NCBI GenBank assembly: GCA_009602725.1
Contig: WELB01000164.1
Span: 155,238-181,969, forward strand
Source of the DNA: Spirogloea muscicola
Taxonomy: Eukaryota; Streptophyta; Zygnematophyceae; Spirogloeales; Spirogloeaceae
Direction: 5' to 3'
DNA length: 26,732 nt
The notes below the pieces were generated by a model that was not told the origin of the DNA, ran no database searches, and was given only the letters and a program-made list of their open reading frames with translations. This document shows, piece by piece, positions 1 through 9,561 of the stretch (position 1 is its first letter; the number at the start of each line of letters is the position of its first letter). Both the position numbers and the translations under genes were made by a program.

Positions 1-3000
1 GGCGGCAATGGCGGCCTGGAGGGCCTTGCCGCCGCAGCCAAGGACGCGTGGGATGTCGGAAGTGAGTCGCCCCGCCTCCGCCGCCGCCGCCGCCGTGGCG
101 CTGGCCGGCCGGCGGCTGCCAGGCCCGGCTCTCACTGCCGCCAGAGTCTCTCTCTCTCTCTCTCTCTCCTCCCTCCTCCCGCATTGCCAGACAAAGACGT
201 CACTCGGCTGGCCCACGTCCAGACGCCGTTCAACGACATCCAGGTTCAGGCCGTCCAGCACCCCAGACCCCAACCCCTGCACCCTAATTCCTCAAACCCT
301 AAACCCTAAACCCTAAACCCTAAACCCTAACTAAACTCTACACCGCCATCATATCGCCACCAAGTATCAGACTGTATCTGCACCGAAATTGACGATTAGA
401 GTCTCAAGTTTTGAGAGTCAGAAAGTCCAGCCTAACCCCTAAAAGCTTAACCCCCTCAATCCCAAAACCCTGAAGCATAAACCCTCAACCTTAACCCTCA
501 ATCCTATAGCTAAAACCACAATGTCGACCACCCTGCGCCTTGATCCCTTCAGCAAACATGTACAAGAGCAGGAAAGACAGACCTCGGAGCTCGACGTCTG
601 AATGTTGCACTGACGGTCCTGAGGCCGGCGGCGGCGGTGGGGGCGGGCAGGTCATCGAGTACCGGCGCGCCGCACACCATAGCCTGGCTGGCGCCACCGT
701 GCTGCTGCTTGACAAGAGCAGCAACATCCACAGCCTGTACTACCGCTACAAGGCTCGCTGCTTGACGCCTTAGCCCTTTCCCTTGACCAATGGGTCCTCA
801 TGTCATCCTTGACTCCACACAATGCAGTTATCGATTATGTCCACAGCTGAGACCTCGGCAGTAAATGACTGGTTGACAAACCCGGCGCTCTGCAACTGAA
901 GCAGCATTCTCCATGGCCCTTGTCAGACACAACCACCTGCAGAATTCTAGCTCTCTCGCTGATCTCAAACCACCCAACCTATCTACATACTCCAACTGTC
1001 TGTCAGGCTTTAATCCCGCAACCTCAAATCGCGTCTTTCGTGGGGGTGGCCCACTGAGCACTGGCCTCAAAGCCCGAAGTCATTTGCTACAACTGAAGCA
1101 CTTTCGCCCTTGCTTTGAACATGCTCAACTTGTGCCGCTCATAGGCCGCATCGTCAAAGGCGGGGGCCGGCGGCATCATCAGTGTGTGTATGTAGTCACT
1201 AGCTCTGCCCCCAGCTTGCACACTGACGCTGCTGGTGTTGCCTGCTGGGCTGGGTGGCGGCCGTGCTTGCAGCCGCACGCCTGGACCGCGTCCTACTATG
1301 ACCTCTTCGCGACCTTGCCTCCTCTTCTCCCAGGTGCTGTAGCAATCTCAGCTTCTGTAACTTACTTCAAAGTCATTGCACTTCACGACCTTAGCTGTCT
1401 GTACTATCAATCGGTCTTACAGAATCCTTCTATTTGTGATGCAAAAGTATTTACTGGACTCTGGACCAGGTTGACGTGCCCTTAGGTCCTGTAAGTTCGT
1501 CGCCTTGGCACGTGTCCTTTGGGCTGATTGCCAAGCCTTTTGACATTAACCTGGTCTTACAATCATCTCACACTGAACCTTCTTAGCTGGACCTTAGGAA
1601 GTTTGTCACATGTATCACCCCTTAGTGGCAAATCTGCCCATTACAACCAGAGTGGCAAGCATAAAGTGGCCTGCCTGGCTGACGTGCCTCACTAGGGAGC
1701 TGGGTAGCATCGCTCCTTGTTGGCGGCACTGACACCGAGACCTCCGCCTTGGCAGAGGGACCCATTGCTATCCTCGGCCTTGGCGCAGGCACCGGCGCAA
1801 GGTTCGTGCCGGCGCACCAGGACTCACCTTCCTCACCTATGTCGCCGTAGTCCCACTTAAAAGATTGTATTCAGCTTGCCACCCACGTCGATTCGAACGC
1901 TTATACTTTCTGCTAAGCGGAGTGCCTCTATGCAGGGTGATCCAGAACGAGTGGCCCGAGGTGGACATGCATGCATGGGAACTGGACCCGGAGGTCGTGG
2001 CGGTGGCGCGCCGCCACTTCGACCTGGGCGATCTGGAGCACCCTGAGCAGCGCGCTTGCTACAGCGGCTTCATGAAGGACGCCGCTGTTGCCGAGCGTTC
2101 TGCGGGCAGCAGCTGCCCTGCCGAGGACGGCAAGAAGCTGGGCCGGCTGGTGGTGCATGTGGGCGATGCGCTCGCTGATGATGCGGCCGTCGAGGGTGGC
2201 TTCGCCGGCATCATCGTCGACTTGTATGCCAAGGGCGTCGTCATCCCGCCACTGCAGGAGGCATCGACTTGGCGCGCCATCAAGGCCAAGCTGCGGGTAG
2301 CATCGATGTTGTCGCAATTCATTGCTAACTCTGAGTGGAACTGTGTAGTCATTTTGGAAGCTGAGCACCATACACTAGTGCGTAGCTAGCACTATGGCGC
2401 CAAGGCTCGCTTGCTCGCTTGCAAGAGTCTAAGTCTTGTTGCCAATACCAAGTAACGAGGTGCTTTTGGACTGCACAGCCGGGAGGGCGCGTGCTCGCGA
2501 ACATCGGCGGGGCATGTGTGTTGCCGGAGAATGGCGACTCTGCAGGCGGCCAAGTCATCATGGCCAAGACCCTTGCGGCGATGCGCGGTGAGCAGTTGTG
2601 GCAGCAATGCATGCTCACGATAGTCCAGGCTATGGCTTTGCTTTTAGATAAGGTTTTCTTAAGAATGGCTGAGAGTCTAAGCCATGAGACGAACTCTTGC
2701 TAGACACAATGGTGCAAGTTCAATTGGGTTAGGGTTTGGGCTTTAGGGGTTAGAGCTAAAATTTAGGGGGTTAGGAGTTCGTGACTATCATACCTAGTCT
2801 ATTGCTGCATAATGTTAACCACCTTTGACCACCCTGCATTGCACTGGTGCCGAAAGAGGTGTTCCCCGGGCAGCTTTGGCGCAATGACCTGGAGGAGGAC
2901 GGCGAGGCGAGCAATACCATGGCGCTCACTGGCCCGGACATTGATTTCCGGTCTTGGCGAGCTGCCGTGCCCCCGATTGCCGAGGACACGCTGCAGTACT

Positions 3001-3035
3001 GGGAACGCGTACCTGTCGGCACATCACTTCTGTAG
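1..3035 (+). CDS. Spermidine-synthase-like SAM-dependent methyltransferase (5' partial)
   Basis: Exons: <1-61, 191-243, 651-752, 1273-1333, 1756-1801, 1936-2296, 2479-2587, 2857-3035. They join in phase to give 323 visible residues. No in-frame ATG lies in the first exon, so the start is upstream of the window. The exon 5 motif GPIAILGLGAGTGA is the glycine-rich SAM-binding loop (motif I). The segment MHAWELDPEVVAVARRHF supplies the acidic residue after strand 2, and VVHVGDAL and GIIVDLYAKG fit the next two strands. The C-terminal part (PGGRVLANIGG, then ALTGPDIDFRSW) resembles the plant family often labelled polyamine-biosynthesis or spermidine-synthase-like (Arabidopsis At5g63100 type); this is from memory. 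The substrate is unknown. Intron 3 is modelled with a GC donor. A canonical alternative (donor 737, acceptor before 1216) would keep the frame but add about 20 residues that match the family less well. Confidence 0.85.
244..650 (+). repeat. Methyltransferase intron 2 with telomere-like AAACCCT array
   Basis: Five perfect tandem AAACCCT units lie at 294-328, followed to about 520 by degenerate relatives such as ACCCTGAAGC, AACCCTCAACC and TTAACCCTCAATCC. This is the plant-type telomere motif in an internal position. It lies inside an intron: the flanking exons end FNDIQ and resume VIEYR in matching phase, with acceptor GGGCGGGCAG before 651. Confidence 0.85.
753..754 (+). other. GC-type 5' splice site, methyltransferase intron 3
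   Basis: Exon 3 reads to TACCGCTACAAG and continues GCTCGC. The next homologous exon (PHAWTASYYDLF) starts in phase 0 at 1273. No GT lies between 753 and the in-frame stop near 771, so a phase-0 junction needs GC. A phase-2 GT-AG alternative exists (see the gene entry). Confidence 0.55.
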
Positions 3036-3526
3036 CATGGAGAGCAAGCAGTGCGGCGCCATATGTACCGCCGACTTAGACAGGCTTTTCCTAAAAAAGT
3101 CATTATTTTTGCTTTGTTGGCAAGTGTAGCGTGAATTGGCAAATCTGTGTCTTACTCAGCCCTAGTAACGTCCCATGGCAGCAACTGTGGAGCAGACTGC
3201 CGAAGGACTTGCTTTTGGTCACAAAGTTTTGCCTGACATGCTTGGCTATCATAATCAATGGTGGCGGTCATATGGCTTGTAGTCCGGCGACCGGCTCCGC
3301 TGCCGGCGAGGAGGCGATGCACTGCAGTCAAAGAAGTGGATATTGTCATTGCCTGCATCCATTGCATTCGATGCTGACGCAGCTCTAGCTGTGGAGAATC
3401 GCAAAGCAACTTAAAACTGTTGGGGCCTACAATCAAGAAGCGCGATAATTTCATACGAACTCTGCACTTGAGATGTGAGAAAAATTCCCACGGAATTGCG
3501 GTCTGCATGATCACATAACAGTAGCA
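3036..3526. other. Tail-to-tail spacer, methyltransferase / SR protein
   Basis: A 491-bp convergent spacer that should hold both 3' UTRs and poly(A) sites. I see no conserved coding exon on either strand. In particular, no arginine/serine-rich exon that could lengthen the short SR protein lies here. No tRNA or clear repeat was seen. Confidence 0.6.
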
Positions 3527-5472
3527 TTAAGCCACTGACCTTCGGTAGCGGCTATAAACAGGGCTGCGATCACGGTCACGCCCTCTTGGTGGCGAGCTGT
3601 CACCTGCTTCTCTGTCATAACCTGCGGCTGCAGTGCCAACCTCCCTGGCAGCATATTCCACAGTCACAACCCTCCCCTCCAGCTCCCTGAGAGCCCAGTG
3701 CCACACAATGACATCATCAGGGGCTACTAGAGCAAATGTGTAAGTCTTGCAAATAGCAAACCAAAAGACAATCTGTAAACAATCTCAGCAAGCTTCCACC
3801 TTCCAGAGGAGACGAGTTCAGGGACAAGATACTGAACATCGGACAACGCTGGCCTGTCCCCCTGTCCCACTCATGACTCCATGTATTGCCACCTTGACAT
3901 ATAGTAATTCTTAGAGAAAGCTTCATATTCTCATGTTCATATAATGTCCTTGGCAGTGGCTTAGTCATGTCAGTACTAAGTGTCTAGAACCATGCTTACA
4001 TGTTATTTGTCTCCTCCAAGGCCCTTGTTGCCTCGTCCTGGTTCTCATATTGGACAAAGGCAAAATTCTTACGGATCTGAGCACGAACGAGCTTGCCAAA
4101 GCGTTCAAATATACTCTCCAAGTCGCGCACACGGGTGTTGATAGGGTCAAAGTTGACCACAAAGAGAGTCTTGGATGGCTGTGCCTTGGTCATTCTCCTC
4201 CGCTCCTCCTCCCGTCGCTTGATTGCGCTGTCACTTTGCTGTTACATGCAGTCACAAGACAAGACAAATGAGAATGACAGCTGAACATGTCCAAGCCATA
4301 TCCGCTTTCTGAATGACGGCCACATGTTTTTTAGGACAACTACCTGATCTTGCAAAGGCTTAGTAGGTTAAGTGTCATGATAAGCTTGACAATATGCGAA
4401 CAATTCTCGTACAGTAGGGTAAATGTCACAAAGTCCCAGTGGCAGCCTAGAAACCTATGAGCAGAGATTGAGCTATGAGCAGGGTTTCAGTTGTCTGAGA
4501 AGTTGCCAAAGGGAATACGCTGGCTGCAAAGAGGTATTGATTGCAGGTGACTCACCTTCGCCCACTCCACACACAGACGACGACGCTGGCGGCCAAATTC
4601 AGAACGATCCAGGGCTCGAATCGCGTCCTCTCCATCCCTATCATCCTCCATGTAGACAAATGCAAAGCCTGCAACAAGAACAACTTGCAAGGTCATACGC
4701 AACTTCATCTTAGCTAAAGTCGACCAATCCATGTCAATGTCAGCCAGCGGTACTCAGCACGCGGTAAAGTCAGGTCCTCGTCAGAACTCCACGATAGCCG
4801 AATGTGCAGGAAAATCCTGCCAACCCTGCATATCCTTGCTATGCCACTACCAGCCACGGCTTGGAATACCTGTCTGGCGACGGAGGCCAGGCTATGTTGT
4901 GCGGATGTCATGGTATGAGCAGGTTGTCAGGACGACGTCACAAAGAGGTTGGACGGTTGGGAAAGGTTGACACAGGTGGTTGCTTGCGAACGGAACGAGC
5001 GAGCGATGACCGAAGGATGCGAGCGATGACCGACGGAAGGATTGATGGCAGGAAGAAGCACCGCCATCGCCAGCGTGCCGACGAAGCGATGACCGGAGGC
5101 ATGACATCATTGTGGAAGCTCTAGATAGTGATGGCACCCCGGGGCTGGACTCCAGCATCGTACACGCGACCTCTACTGCCGCCGTAGCACCCCCGTGCCT
5201 GAGCTCGCCGAGTCCAGGACAGCCCGGGCCGCCATGATGGGACGCCGCCGGCAGCGACGACGGGCAGCGCCGAGGTAGACCAAGGGTGAAGGCGGCAATG
5301 GGGTGGCCGGGGCTCGCCGCGGCGGCGACCAGGGCTCGCACGCACCGGTCTTCATGTCCACCTTCTCGACGCGGCCGTACTTGCGGAAGAGGCGCTCGAT
5401 CTCCGACGGCCGCGCGTCGTACTCGAAGTTGCCGCAGTAGATCGGCTTGATCGGCGGCGGCTGCGGGGCCAT
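3527..5472 (-). CDS. RS31: RS31-type serine/arginine-rich splicing factor with two RRMs
   Basis: Exons on the minus strand, in transcription order: 5472-5346, 4668-4556, 4238-4000, 3686-3527; 212 residues. RRM1 covers about residues 10-80, with RNP2 IYCGNF, RNP1 GFAFVYME and the closing motif LCVEWAK. A charged linker follows (KRREEERRR). RRM2 covers about 102-172, with TLFVVNFDP and NFAFVQYE and ending VVTVEYA. This two-RRM layout with RRM2 beginning [10 protein letters not shown] is the plant RS subfamily (RS31/RS40/RS41), which binds pre-mRNA in nuclear speckles and acts in splice-site choice. The tail is unusually short: after RRM2 only about 40 residues remain, ending [18 protein letters not shown], whereas RS31 relatives carry a longer RS/RSP repeat tail. 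An alternative donor (AAG before GTCAGT, about 3540) could lead to another exon, but none was found downstream. The head-to-head neighbour starts 378 bp away. Confidence 0.9.
4975..5100. repeat. Short tandem repeats in SR-protein intron 1
   Basis: GAGCGATGACCGA occurs twice about 20 bp apart (around 5000-5032), with a third related copy, GAAGCGATGACCGG, near 5085. All lie in intron 1 of the SR gene (4669-5345). Confidence 0.6.
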
Positions 5473-5568
5473 GGTTGCGGCGCCGACAACTACGCGCTCG
5501 CCGAGCCTGCCTGCCTGCTTACCCTCCCCCTCTGCTATCCCCCTGTCCCCGCCGCTGCCGCCGCGGAT

Positions 5569-5601
<33 letters not shown>

Positions 5602-5850
5602 TGCGCCGGACCGCGACGAGCGCCTCCCGTCGCTGGGGTTTGAAAGCTGAAGTGGGGGCTGCCGGAATCAAGCGTCCAGCAGATTGATGTAGCAATGGCA
5701 AATACATGTTGGTGCTTGCCAAAGAGGGCCCATATCGGACCGGGCAACTGAAGTGGACTGTATAATACAATATATGTCAGGTCTCTACCGAGCCTTCGGC
5801 AGGGCTGGGCAACTCCGTCATTCCAGTCCAGCGGCAGACTCGCGCCAGCC
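5473..5850. promoter_or_regulatory. Head-to-head promoter region, SR protein / SDR protein
   Basis: 378 bp between the minus-strand start codon at 5472 and the plus-strand start codon at 5851. It holds a (GCC)10 tract at about 5572-5601, likely in the 5' UTR or core promoter of the SR gene. GGGCCCA at 5726-5732 reads TGGGCCC on the minus strand and resembles the plant site II motif TGGGCY. The A+T-rich stretch TATAATACAATATA at 5761-5774, about 85 bp before the SDR start codon, could be its TATA element. The element assignments are inference from position and consensus. Confidence 0.5.
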
Positions 5851-8800
5851 ATGCTCGCGGCGCGCCTCCCGTGCGGCGGCGGCGGCGGCGGCGCCGCCGC
5901 CGCCGCCGCCGCAGGCCCGAGAACGGCAGTTGCTCAGCTCGGCAGCAATGCCAGGCAGGGCTTAGAGGCGGCGGCGGCGGCCGGGACAAGTGCGGCACTC
6001 GCTCCTCTGGCGCGGCGGCGGCGGCGTGCAGCAGCGGCGCCGCCGAGGGCCCGGCGCGGCGACGGCGGCGTGTCGTTCGGCGACCGGCTTCTGGACTACA
6101 TCGAAGGTGAGGCCTGCGCGGGGCTCGGGCACCGCCGTGGTCTCCGCCGCTGCCACTGGCGCCAGTGCCGAGCCGTCGGAGAGGGTCTTGGTGCCTCATG
6201 GCGCCGCAGTGGCCGTCTCACAGGCGGCCCGAAGCTGCGCAAGTGGTACGGCGCGCCCGATCGACTGCTCCGCGACGGTGGCGAGCAAAATGAAGGCAAT
6301 AACGCCGATGAGGAGGAGGACCTCGACCTCTCAGAAGGTCGCAGCCTTGAGCCTCCATAGCTGGCCCCTCATTCCCATCAGCCGCCGCCAATACGGGCAA
6401 GATTTTCACTTCAGAGCCGGACCTCATACTAGAAGGTGTCTGATTGTCTAAGCTACAATTGAAGTCCTGGTGTGCTCTTCAATGACGACTTGAAAGGCTC
6501 GGCCCTCCCTTTGCTCAAGCATATCGTCGGGCCGGCGGTCCTGGCCCTGCTACTGGCCCTGCAGGCGGTGACGACAGGACCGCGGTGCTGGTCTGTGACG
6601 CCGACAGCGAGACCGGGCAGGTGTGACCACCCTGGCCCGACGCGCACTCTGGTCAGCCCGTTGCTCTATGCCTCCATACCACAGCCCAGCAATATTGACG
6701 TTTTTGAGACGATTAGCCGTGCAGCTGGATGTCTAGGCACAGCTTGCTATATTTCCGGGTAGGCATTTCATGACGTGCAAAGGGTCTGGCAATCAGCTTC
6801 CTAAGCTTCGATTCAGGATAAGGTGATGCTTTGGGCTTGCCAGCAAAACAGTTTTGCGGCTTTGTCCTGGTGGGTCTCCTGCGCTAGCTCGTTGTGCTTT
6901 GCTCATTTCCCTGCTGCTCATGTCTGTTGCGGTGGCTACCAGCTGGTCGTGCTGGCGCTCATTCTGCAGAGGGAGCGCATACGGGCACTGGTGAAGAGCG
7001 CCAAGGCTGCTGAGAGCGCATTTGGGCCGTACGTTGAGGTGCACACAACATGCAACTTTTGTGCTGCCTTGCATTAAGTGCAGTAATGCAGCTCACAGGG
7101 ACGACCCGCCCATTGTCTGTACGGCCTGTGCCTAAAGTGTGACGTGTGTATCCACGCCCACACGCTTCCACACTGCACGTGACACGCTAGTCCTAACATT
7201 GGAATCTGTGAAGCTGAAGTGCTACTTGTGACCAGCTGTCTGGCGCATGATGCTTCATGAGCTAAGAATACTCCTGCTTGAAGCCAGGCTGTTGAGGGCA
7301 CAGTTGACGATCCTGCGAGCGTGGACAAGGGGCTGCGAGGCACCAGAGCGGTCATCTGTCCTGCCAAGGTACCAAAAAGTGACAATGCCCAAGCGAGAAC
7401 AGCAGGCCCTGACCTATTGCCCCACCGCAGACCTGTCGGAGGTGTCCACGCAATTGCTACTGATCTTGGAAGCCTAGAGCGACGTGACAAAGGGCAGCTA
7501 GGAGCAGACTTGTGCCTCTGACAGCAAATAATATCCTGAAAAATGCATGAAGTGTTGTCTAACCTTGTGCCATGTCACTTGCATCTTGTGAGCATCCTTC
7601 TTCATCTGGTAAAACTTGGCCATGAAGTTGCAGCAGTTGGGACCAGGCCGATGAGCGCTGCTAATGGCGGTGCTGACATGTCCCGCGGACATTTGCTCGG
7701 CTGTGCTATCACTAGCTCGGCGTTGTCGCATCAAGAGCTAAGGCCCGGGGAGTGCAGCACCTCGTATACCTGTCACAGGCAAAAGCTTAACTCTCACATC
7801 TTCTACACGCTAAACCATCAGATTTACGAAGTTGACTTCCATTTACCCCAGCCCCAGTATTTTACTCGCAGATGGAATAGTTACAGAAATTCTGCCACCT
7901 TGAAGTCCAATCAGCTATGCTGTGACGATTGTGCTACTTTCATCCGCCCACCTCAATCTTGCAACGGTGTCCAGTCAAATTTGCATTGAGGCTTCATTGA
8001 CATTTGACACCTCTCTTATGGGCAAGTCATTGTTTGCAGGTTGGCGTGTCCCGGAAGGCAGGCAGGGGCCTTTTTGCCGGATTATCACTGAGGCAGCATG
8101 AGGCTGACGAGGAAGCGGTCCTCAAAGCTGACCTGCCTGTTACAATCATCCGGGCAGGCCGGTTGCAGGACGAGCCAGGCGGGCAACGTGGCCTCAGGCT
8201 TGGCCAGGTCTGTCGTGACTGCATATTTGGAGGAACACTGACTTTGGTCCTCCTTTCCTCGTCCTGCTGCTTGCAACCCTTGCCTGATGTTAGCCCATGC
8301 TACTTGCTATCTCATGCCATTCCATGCCACCTTAAGCGCACGTCGACTTAGTCAATCAGACTGGTGAAAGTGCGTTCATTACACCTTGCTCAGTGAAACT
8401 TCAACTCAAGGAGCCTGTGTCATAGGGAGATGAGCTGAGGGGATCCATCAGCCGGGAGGATGCCGCCAACCTGTGTGTTAAGGCACTGGACTTCACCCCG
8501 CAGCAATCTCTTATTTTTGAGGTACCTCCCTCAGATTCATAGTAACCTCAGCACTTCATGTCCCTTGTGTTGGAGGCTGTTATGGCTCATCATGTGCTGG
8601 CTCTGTTGCAGCTATTGCCGTATACTGGAAGAGCTTTTTCTTTTGTGATGCAAGTCCACAATGAAGCACCGTTGATGTAAATAAGTCGTCGCAATTTAGG
8701 CTACCACTTTTACGAAATGCCTTGGCAGCTTTACCTGCAGGGTTGCCTCAGCAATTGTGTCTGGTCATGCAGGCTGTCAACAGCGAGGAGGGAAGTGGTG

Positions 8801-8862
8801 ACTGGCCTGAGTTGTTTGGTTCACTGAAGGAGTCGACAGTACCGGCAACCAGCCCCACATAA
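5851..8862 (+). CDS. Atypical SDR / NmrA-like NAD(P)-binding Rossmann protein, probably plastid
   Basis: Exons: 5851-6106, 6224-6337, 6565-6620, 6943-7038, 7288-7368, 7716-7778, 8040-8207, 8426-8521, 8773-8862; 339 residues. The first ~70 residues are rich in Ala, Gly and Arg and nearly free of acidic residues, as in chloroplast transit peptides. GVSFGDRLLDYIEGGPKLRKWYGAPD follows, then TAVLVCDADSETGQ (about residues 129-142) at the position of the Rossmann dinucleotide loop. Further family landmarks are RIRALVKSAKAAESAFGPYV, GLRGTRAVICPAK, GVQHLVYLSQ, LPVTIIRAGRLQDEPGG, SISREDAANLCVKAL and a C-terminal GDWPELF. The order matches plant proteins annotated as NAD(P)-binding Rossmann-fold (At4g31530/At1g72640 type, distant kin of TIC62); assignment from memory. 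The usual GxxGxxG loop is degenerate, so cofactor binding is unproven. The intron after exon 6 is best modelled with a GC donor. Confidence 0.85.
5871..5913. repeat. Palindromic (CGG)n-(CCG)n tract in the SDR first exon
   Basis: About seven CGG units run directly into about six CCG units around GGCGCC, giving an almost perfect inverted repeat with arms near 20 bp. It lies in frame in the predicted transit peptide and encodes a Gly run followed by an Ala run. Confidence 0.85.
7779..7780 (+). other. GC-type 5' splice site, SDR intron 6
   Basis: The exon at 7716-7778 encodes a segment ending GVQHLVYLSQ, and the homologous continuation VGVSRKAG begins in phase 0 at 8040. The junction CAG/GCAAAA therefore uses GC. 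A canonical alternative (donor GTCACA at 7772 with acceptor AAG before 8028) also keeps the frame, but replaces the conserved LSQ. Confidence 0.55.
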
Positions 8863-9561
8863 CCATGTATCTGTATACAAGAGTGTTCCTTCTGCAAAGC
8901 ATAGCTGATCTGTCAGAAAAGTACAGAAGCTGAACATAGTCAGCTTCTGCAAGTTGACGTCTATGTTGGACCGAGAAGAAGCCTTATTGAGAGTGGAAGA
9001 TGGCTGTTGCAAGGCCAGGCTCAAAGGAAGGGGTACATTAGCATCAGGGAAGACGATATGAGAGAAGACGATATGAGAACTTTTCTTAAAGAGCCGATTG
9101 TTATCTTGTCCAACACAATTGATTCAAAGCAGGCCCGTTTGGCTTGCTGACATTCAGCATCATCCAGCAGAATTCAGCATCATCTGGCAGAAGAACGTCG
9201 AGGTGCGCTCGTGGTTTGAGCTTGTGCATGGACGCAAATGTGTTGAGCTCAGATGACAAGTCTTTGCATGTCATCAGCTAAAGCTTGGGCAATGCTGCAC
9301 AACAGTTGTCCATTTGCCAGTGCTCATCCAGGTGATGGTACACAACATTGCTCATCCATGTATTATGCAGGAGCATGCAAAGAGCATTGCTTCAAGTGAT
9401 GGCCTTAGGGGATGAAAGCGAGGAGGCAGCAGTAGATGCAAGGGGCAATCGGAGACAAGATCTTCTTACATACTTGAGATACATATGCAATGACACAAAG
9501 ATGCCTTGGCTTATGAGCACGCTGGTCCAAGTCAAGCACTACAGGTGACTGACATTGGACA
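8863..9561. other. Tail-to-tail spacer, SDR / NOP14, with two short tandem duplications
   Basis: A 699-bp convergent spacer with no recognisable gene. It contains a perfect 15-bp tandem duplication (GAAGACGATATGAGA at 9049-9063 and 9064-9078) and a 20-bp tandem duplication with two mismatches (ATTCAGCATCATCCAGCAGA at 9152-9171, second copy 9172-9191). It should also hold both 3' UTRs. Confidence 0.7.

Noticed and set aside
8-316. Plus-strand frame with ATG at position 8 as the start of the first gene
   Set aside because: It is in a different frame from the exon that splices in phase into NKDVTRLAHVQTPFNDIQ, and it runs into Ser-Leu repeats from a CT microsatellite and the telomere-like array.
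294-330. A real chromosome end
   Set aside because: Only five perfect units, placed between two exons that join in phase, with normal genic sequence continuing on both sides.
5855-6200. Arg-rich open frames on both strands around the GCC/GGC tracts
   Set aside because: Frame shadows of trinucleotide repeats; the Ala/Gly frame from 5851 alone splices on into conserved sequence.
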